A DNA stretch of 64,000 nt from CATQHQ01 sp965243805. GTDB taxonomy: Bacteria > Gemmatimonadota > Gemmatimonadetes > Longimicrobiales > Gaopeijiaceae. Numbering within the stretch: position 1 is the stretch's first letter; each line of letters opens with the position of its first letter. Location of the stretch: contig OZ251577.1 in assembly GCA_965243805.1 (NCBI GenBank), positions 2,356,001 to 2,420,000 of the forward strand, read 5' to 3'. The translations under genes were made by a program, and so were the position numbers. The notes below the pieces were generated by a model. The model ran no database searches. It saw only the letters and a program-made list of their open reading frames with translations, and was not told the DNA's origin. Below, in pieces: positions 59,778 through 64,000 of the stretch.

Positions 59778-60878
59778 ATGAGGAACTGGGACGCCCGCAG
59801 AGCCGTCTTCGCCGCGCTGCTCGGTGCCGCGCTGGCGGTCGCGGGGCTGGGCGCGGACGATGCGGCGGCAGCCCAGGCCGCGTCCCGAGTAGAGTCCCGA
59901 GCGATGTCCACCGGGATCACCGCCGTGCCGGGCATCCGCGCCGGCCACTTCACCTATGGGAACGCCCCCACGGGCTGCACCGTCGTGATCGCCGACGGGG
60001 GCGCGGTGGGCGGAGTGGACGTGCGGGGAGGCGCACCGGGCAGCGTCGAGACCGACTTGCTGGACCCGGTCGCCACGGTCCAGACCGTGAACGCCGTGCT
60101 GCTCGCTGGGGGCAGTGCTTTCGGCCTAGCCGCTCGCAGCGGCGTGCTCCGCTACTTGGAGGAACAGGGCGAGGGCTTTGCCGTCGGTGACGACCTGGTG
60201 GTGCCGATCGTGCCGGGCGCCGTGATCTTCGACCTGCGCGTCGCGGAAGTTAGGCCGGGCCCGGAGTGCGGCTACCGGGCGGCGACGGGTGCAGGCGGCG
60301 GCGCGAACCGGCTGGCGGAGGGGAGCGTGGGCGCCGGAGCCGGCGCGTCGGTCGGCAAGCTCCGGGGGATGGCGTGGGCGATGAAGGGCGGGGCCGGAAC
60401 CGCCTCGGTCGCGCTGGAGAGCGGACTCGTGGTGGGTGCAGTGGTGGTGGTCAACGCCGTGGGCGACGTGATCGACCCGGGCACGGGCGAGGTGGTGGCG
60501 GGAGCCAGGGCGGAGGGCGGCGGCTTCGCCGACGCGCGACGGATCATCCGGCAGGGGTCGCCCAGCGCGCCTCCGGGGCAGAACACCACGATCGGCGTGG
60601 TCGCCACCAATGCGCGGCTCACCCAGTCGCAAGCGACCAAGGTGGCGCAGATGGCTCAAGACGGACTCGCCCGCGCCATCGTGCCCAGCCACACCCCCGG
60701 CGACGGCGACACGATCTTCACCCTGGCCACCGGAGGGATCGAGTCGGGGTTCGACACCGGACAGGTGGGCGCCCTGGCCGCCGAGGTCGTCACGGAAGCG
60801 ATCCTGCGAGCCGTGCGGACCGCCACCGGTCTTCCGGGCCTTCCCGCCGCGAACGACCTGCCAGGCCCGCGCCCTTGA
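59778..60878 (+). CDS. P1 family (DmpA/BapA-like) peptidase
   Basis: The 366-aa protein starts at ATG 59778 with a signal peptide (LLGAALAVAGLGADDAAAAQ). It shows P1 family features: TAVPGIRAGHFTYGNAPTGCTVV at the start of the domain (in part), VLLAGGSAFGLAARSGVLRYLEEQ, and the autocleavage site QNTTIGVVATNARL, in which Thr270 or Thr271 is the likely nucleophile. P1 peptidases release N-terminal or beta-amino residues from short peptides. It overlaps the symporter gene by TTGA. Confidence 0.92.
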   Translation: MRNWDARRAVFAALLGAALAVAGLGADDAAAAQAASRVESRAMSTGITAVPGIRAGHFTYGNAPTGCTVVIADGGAVGGVDVRGGAPGSVETDLLDPVATVQTVNAVLLAGGSAFGLAARSGVLRYLEEQGEGFAVGDDLVVPIVPGAVIFDLRVAEVRPGPECGYRAATGAGGGANRLAEGSVGAGAGASVGKLRGMAWAMKGGAGTASVALESGLVVGAVVVVNAVGDVIDPGTGEVVAGARAEGGGFADARRIIRQGSPSAPPGQNTTIGVVATNARLTQSQATKVAQMAQDGLARAIVPSHTPGDGDTIFTLATGGIESGFDTGQVGALAAEVVTEAILRAVRTATGLPGLPAANDLPGPRP

Positions 60879-62326
60879 ACGGAACCCTCGCGGCGCTGCT
60901 GCTCTACGTACTCCTGATCACCGCAGTAGGGCTGGCCATCGGCAGGCGCGTCGCGGGCACCTCCGACTTCTTCGTCGCGGGACGTGCGCTGGGCCCTGGG
61001 CTGCTCCTGGCCACTCTGCTGGCGGCTAACATCGGAGCGGGTTCCACCGTACACGCCGCCGGCCTGGGGTACCGGGACGGAATCGCAGCATGGTGGTGGG
61101 TCGGCTCGGCGGGCCTGGGCACCCTGGTGCTGGCGCTGTGGATCGGCCCCAAGGTGTGGCGAACGGCCAAGGCGCACTCGCTCCTCACTCTGGGCGACTA
61201 CTTGGAGCACCGCTACGGCCCCTCCGTACGAGCGGCAACGGCGGCGCTCCTCTGGCTCGGCACGCTGGCGATCCTGGCGGCGCAGCTCATCGCCATGGCG
61301 TGGATCCTCCAAGTCGTGACGGGCGCGCCGCGGTGGCTGGGGGCGGCCGCCGGGGGCGTGGTGATGACCGTCTACTTCGTGGCGGGCGGCCTCATGAGTT
61401 CGGCGTGGGTCAACTTGGTCCAGCTCGGCGTGCTCATGGCAGGGTTCGCGCTCGCGGTCCCCCTGGCGGCGGCCGGAGCCGGTGGACTCGAGGCCGTCCT
61501 GGCGGACGTCAAGACCCGTCCCGGCCACCTGAACTTCCTTGCCAGTGGGGGCCTCCTCGCCAGCGGGCGCTCCGGCTGGTGGAGCTACCTGGTGCTCTTG
61601 GCACCGGCGTTCATCGTGTCGCCCGGCATCCTGCAGAAGGTATTCGGCGCCCGCGACGAGAGAGCGGTACGGCTGGGGGTGGGAGCGTGCGCGGCGGCGC
61701 TGATGCTCTTCGCGTGCCTGCCCGTCGCGCTGGGGATCATCGCCCGATCCGTATCACCGGGGCTGGAGAGTCCGGAGGCAGCGCTGCCGGCGGTCCTGAT
61801 CGAAGGCCTGCCCATGTGGGTGGGACTGCTGGGACTAGCGGCCGTCCTCTCGGCCGAGATCAGCTCGGCGGACGCGATCCTCTTCATGCTGGCCACATCG
61901 CTCTCCCGCGACCTCTACAAGCGCTTCGCGAACCCAAAGGCGACCGACCGGCAGGTGCTGCGGGTCGCTCGGGGGGCTGCGGTTGCAGGCGGTGCTGCGG
62001 GCATCCTGCTGGCCGTGGCGCTTCCCGACTTGGCCTCGGCGCTGACGATCTTCTACTCGCTGCTGGGCGTCAGCCTCTTCGTGCCCGTGGTCGCCGGGCT
62101 GTACTCCCGCCGTCCCGGCTCGGCGGAGGCGCTGATCGCCGCGGGCGCAGGCGTGGCGGGACTTCTCGTGGCCCGAGCGGTCGGGGACCAAGGCCCATGG
62201 GACCTGATGCCACCGACGGCGTGGGGACTGGCGTGGGCCGCCGTCGGATTCGGCGCGGCGTTCGCGCTACGGCGCGGCCGGCAAGACTGGCGTGCGCGGC
62301 AAGACCGGCGTGCGCGGCAACGCTGA
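60875..62326 (+). CDS. Sodium:solute symporter family transporter
   Basis: The 483-aa protein starts at TTG 60875, overlapping the P1 peptidase stop (TTGA). It has about 13 hydrophobic helices with SSS family marks: GTSDFFVAGRALGPG, ANIGAGSTVHAAGLGYRDG and AVLSAEISSADAILFMLATSLSRDLYKR (in part). It should use sodium to import an amino acid or similar solute; proline is a candidate from context only. The C-terminal tail is a perfect-frame 18-bp duplication (RQDWRA/RQDRRA). Confidence 0.9.
   Translation: MNGTLAALLLYVLLITAVGLAIGRRVAGTSDFFVAGRALGPGLLLATLLAANIGAGSTVHAAGLGYRDGIAAWWWVGSAGLGTLVLALWIGPKVWRTAKAHSLLTLGDYLEHRYGPSVRAATAALLWLGTLAILAAQLIAMAWILQVVTGAPRWLGAAAGGVVMTVYFVAGGLMSSAWVNLVQLGVLMAGFALAVPLAAAGAGGLEAVLADVKTRPGHLNFLASGGLLASGRSGWWSYLVLLAPAFIVSPGILQKVFGARDERAVRLGVGACAAALMLFACLPVALGIIARSVSPGLESPEAALPAVLIEGLPMWVGLLGLAAVLSAEISSADAILFMLATSLSRDLYKRFANPKATDRQVLRVARGAAVAGGAAGILLAVALPDLASALTIFYSLLGVSLFVPVVAGLYSRRPGSAEALIAAGAGVAGLLVARAVGDQGPWDLMPPTAWGLAWAAVGFGAAFALRRGRQDWRARQDRRARQR
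62281..62316. repeat. 18-bp tandem duplication at the symporter C-terminus
   Basis: GCAAGACTGGCGTGCGCG at 62281 and GCAAGACCGGCGTGCGCG at 62299, one mismatch, then part of a third copy. It adds charged residues to the cytoplasmic tail. Confidence 0.92.
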
Positions 62327-62333
62327 AACGGCG

Positions 62334-62339
62334 TAGCTT
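62334..62339 (+). promoter_or_regulatory. -10-like TAGCTT, leaderless spacing
   Basis: TAGCTT ends six bases before ATG 62346. It suggests that the hydroxyproline dehydratase-like gene has its own start of transcription as well as being in line with the symporter. Confidence 0.4.
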
Positions 62340-62345
62340 CCCTCC

Positions 62346-63356
62346 ATGCCTGCGTTCCCAGCCGAAATCCGCACATGCGAGATGCACACCGGCGGCGAGC
62401 CCGTGCGGATCGTCACGACGGGCTACCCCGACCTCCCCGGTGCCACGATCCTCGACAAGCGGCGCTACGCCCGCGAACACCTGGACCACCTGCGACGCTT
62501 CCTCATGCTGGAGCCTCGGGGACACAACGACATGTACGGCGTGATCCCGGTGGAGCCGGACCACCCGGAAGCGCACTTGGGCGTCCTCTTCTGCCACAAC
62601 GAAGGCTACTCGACGATGTGCGGACACGCCGTCATCGCCGTGGCACGCTGGATGGTGGACCAGGGGATGGTCGAGGCCGAGGAACCCAGCACGGCGGTGC
62701 GGCTCCAGTGTCCGTGCGGACTGGTGGTCGCCCATGTGGAGGTTCGGGGCGACGAGACGGGCGGCGTGCGCTTCGAGAGCGTCGGCGCCTTCGCCCCGCT
62801 ACTGGACGCAACGGTGGAGGTGGACGGCCACGGCCCCGTCCAGCTGGACGTCGGCTACGGAGGCGCATTCTACGCGCTGGCGCCGGCCTCCCGCTTCGGC
62901 TTGGACGTGCGCACCTCGCCGGTCCGCTCGCTGGTGGACGCGGCGTGGGCGGTCACCTGCGCAGCCAAGACCCAGCTCGATCTCTCGCACCCCGAACACC
63001 CGGAGCTGGGTTTCCTGTACGGCACGATCCTCACCGACGGAACCGCGGGAGCGGACCGGCCCAGCGCCAACGTCTGCGTCTTCGCCGACCGCCAGGTGGA
63101 CCGGAGCCCCACGGGCAGCGGCGTGACGGCCCGCATGGCAATCCAGAAGGCACGGGGCCAAGTCGCCGTCGGTGACGAACGTCTCTTCTCCAGCCTGACG
63201 GGCTCGGTGTTCAGCGGCAGCGTCGTGGACGAGGGCCGTGTGGGCCGACACGACGCCGTCACCGTGCTCGTGGGAGGACGCGCCCACTACACCGGCACCG
63301 CCGTCTTCGTAGCCGAGGAGGATGACCCGCTGGCCGGGGGCTTCTCCGTGCGCTGA
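62346..63356 (+). CDS. Trans-3-hydroxy-L-proline dehydratase-like (proline racemase family)
   Basis: The 336-aa protein belongs to the proline racemase superfamily: EMHTGGEPVRIV at the start, YSTMCGHAVIAVARW with Cys92, and DRSPTGSGVTARMA. In true proline and 4-hydroxyproline racemases the second site is Cys (RSPCGTG); here it is Thr256. A Cys/Thr pair is characteristic of trans-3-hydroxy-L-proline dehydratases, so dehydration to a pyrroline carboxylate is the likelier activity. It follows the symporter and P1 peptidase and may act on their product. Confidence 0.88.
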   Translation: MPAFPAEIRTCEMHTGGEPVRIVTTGYPDLPGATILDKRRYAREHLDHLRRFLMLEPRGHNDMYGVIPVEPDHPEAHLGVLFCHNEGYSTMCGHAVIAVARWMVDQGMVEAEEPSTAVRLQCPCGLVVAHVEVRGDETGGVRFESVGAFAPLLDATVEVDGHGPVQLDVGYGGAFYALAPASRFGLDVRTSPVRSLVDAAWAVTCAAKTQLDLSHPEHPELGFLYGTILTDGTAGADRPSANVCVFADRQVDRSPTGSGVTARMAIQKARGQVAVGDERLFSSLTGSVFSGSVVDEGRVGRHDAVTVLVGGRAHYTGTAVFVAEEDDPLAGGFSVR

Positions 63357-63494
63357 CCTCGGGCTCGGTGCTGACCCCTCGTGCTTGGGGCGCGCGGACC
63401 CGTGGACCCCCCTCATGCTCGGTGCGTTGCCCCCCGAGTGTATCTTTACCCTATCGGCCTGCCGGCCAGCCCCCGGGGCAGGCTCCTCCGCCGG

Positions 63495-63531
63495 AGCCGT
63501 CCCGCTTCCAGCCGAAGCCGTCCCACTTCCA
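63495..63531. repeat. tandem duplication upstream of a lipoprotein gene, 21-bp period
   Basis: AGCCGTCCCGCTTCCA at 63495 and AGCCGTCCCACTTCCA at 63516, one mismatch. It is 18 bases upstream of ATG 63549. A TATCTTTACC element lies at 63439 further upstream. Confidence 0.85.
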
Positions 63532-63548
63532 CAGCAAGGTGCACGCCC

Positions 63549-64000
63549 ATGAACCGCTTCCAGTTCGCCGCTCGACTCGTCCCGTCCGCTGTTGCCGTCG
63601 CGGTCGCGACCGGGTGCGCTACTGCGCCCGTCTCCTACATGGGCGTCACGTCACCTGGCAAGGACACGGCCTACGAGTGCGCCGTCGCCCAGCTCAACCT
63701 GATGGGCTACAACATCGAGGACGGAAACGCCGGCGTGGGCTTCGTCCGGGCCCGAAAGCAGACGTCGGGTCTCGCCCAGGAGATTCTGCTGGGCAACGCC
63801 TACGCCGACCTTCTCACGGTCACCGCCTTCGACAACCCGCAGACGGGCACCACGCACCTGCGAGCCGTGGCGTCGCAGATCGCCGACAAGGACATCGGCG
63901 TGTTGGGCGCCATCTCCGGCGATGACGAGGACCCCCAGGAGGGCGAAAGGCAGATCGCACCCTCGGAGACCGGCAAGGCGGACGCCCAAGCCCTGCTCGC
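63549..64000 (+). CDS. Putative lipoprotein, cut off at the right edge
   Basis: At least 150 codons from ATG 63549. The signal peptide ends in a lipobox (VAVATGC). The mature part (DTAYECAVAQLNLMGYNIEDG, AGVGFVRARKQTSGL) looks like a small alpha/beta domain similar to those in envelope stress lipoproteins, but I do not recognise the family. The last visible part is acidic. The C-terminus is outside the window. Confidence 0.7.
   Translation, partial: MNRFQFAARLVPSAVAVAVATGCATAPVSYMGVTSPGKDTAYECAVAQLNLMGYNIEDGNAGVGFVRARKQTSGLAQEILLGNAYADLLTVTAFDNPQTGTTHLRAVASQIADKDIGVLGAISGDDEDPQEGERQIAPSETGKADAQALL

Overview
This is a 64 kb, high-GC, gene-dense chromosomal window from a Gram-negative heterotroph. 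Three DUF5916-type outer-membrane proteins with CBM9-like domains, a PorV-like barrel, S9 and P1 peptidases, many secreted beta-propellers and lipoproteins, and a DnaG without zinc-finger ligands suggest a Gemmatimonadota-like lineage of the wider FCB group. That assignment is inferred from gene content; no rRNA or other decisive marker lies in the window, and I saw no tRNA, rRNA, CRISPR array or insertion sequence.

Layout. 1-8.9 kb: a DUF5916 protein running off the left edge, a zinc-ribbon/PorV-like fusion, a propeller lipoprotein, a secreted alpha/beta hydrolase and an APC transporter with regulatory tails. 9.0-12.8 kb: an AT-richer restriction-modification unit (N4-cytosine-type methyltransferase coupled to a NotI-like endonuclease), then a DUF72 gene coupled to a PD-(D/E)XK nuclease. 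12.8-17.1 kb: Tat amidase, small membrane protein, S9 peptidase. 17.7-26.8 kb: a housekeeping run, gatB/yqeY-like, mutS2 (no Smr domain), dnaG, C4 zinc-ribbon coiled coil, recJ, rsmD, coaD and a short phosphotransacetylase, mostly joined by ATGA/GTGA overlaps. 26.8-30.2 kb: an RsbV/RsbW/PP2C partner-switching module, then rsmA. 30-34.5 kb: PepSY protein, helix-hairpin-helix lipoprotein, second DUF5916 protein. 34.5-38.5 kb: a second defence segment (DUF262-DUF1524 nuclease, methyltransferase behind a leader peptide, unknown protein with a probable frameshift). 38.5-43.5 kb: a minus-strand operon of LVIVD-repeat protein, two lipoproteins (one of 36 aa), a Met/His-rich secreted protein, an MT-A70 methyltransferase and a multicopper oxidase. 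43.6-49.2 kb: a minus-strand operon of DUF5916 protein, solitary HipA-like kinase, PHP-domain membrane protein and HupE/UreJ. 49.3-64 kb: hydrolases, a 1083-aa sortilin-type propeller protein, NHL-repeat lipoprotein, M20 amidohydrolase, an orphan ABC membrane domain, then P1 peptidase, sodium:solute symporter and a trans-3-hydroxyproline dehydratase-like enzyme that could form a peptide/hydroxyproline uptake and breakdown set.

Two patterns cut across the genes. First, short imperfect tandem duplications (units about 12-24 bp, two or three copies) recur at gene ends, gene junctions, signal peptides, linkers and 5' regions; in two places the duplicated unit contains what looks like a former overlapping stop/start junction. 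I noticed none in the AT-richer defence genes. Second, several genes have a TAnnnT -10-like element only 5-9 bp before the start codon, in some cases with a TTGACA-like -35 box 16-18 bp upstream, which suggests leaderless transcripts.
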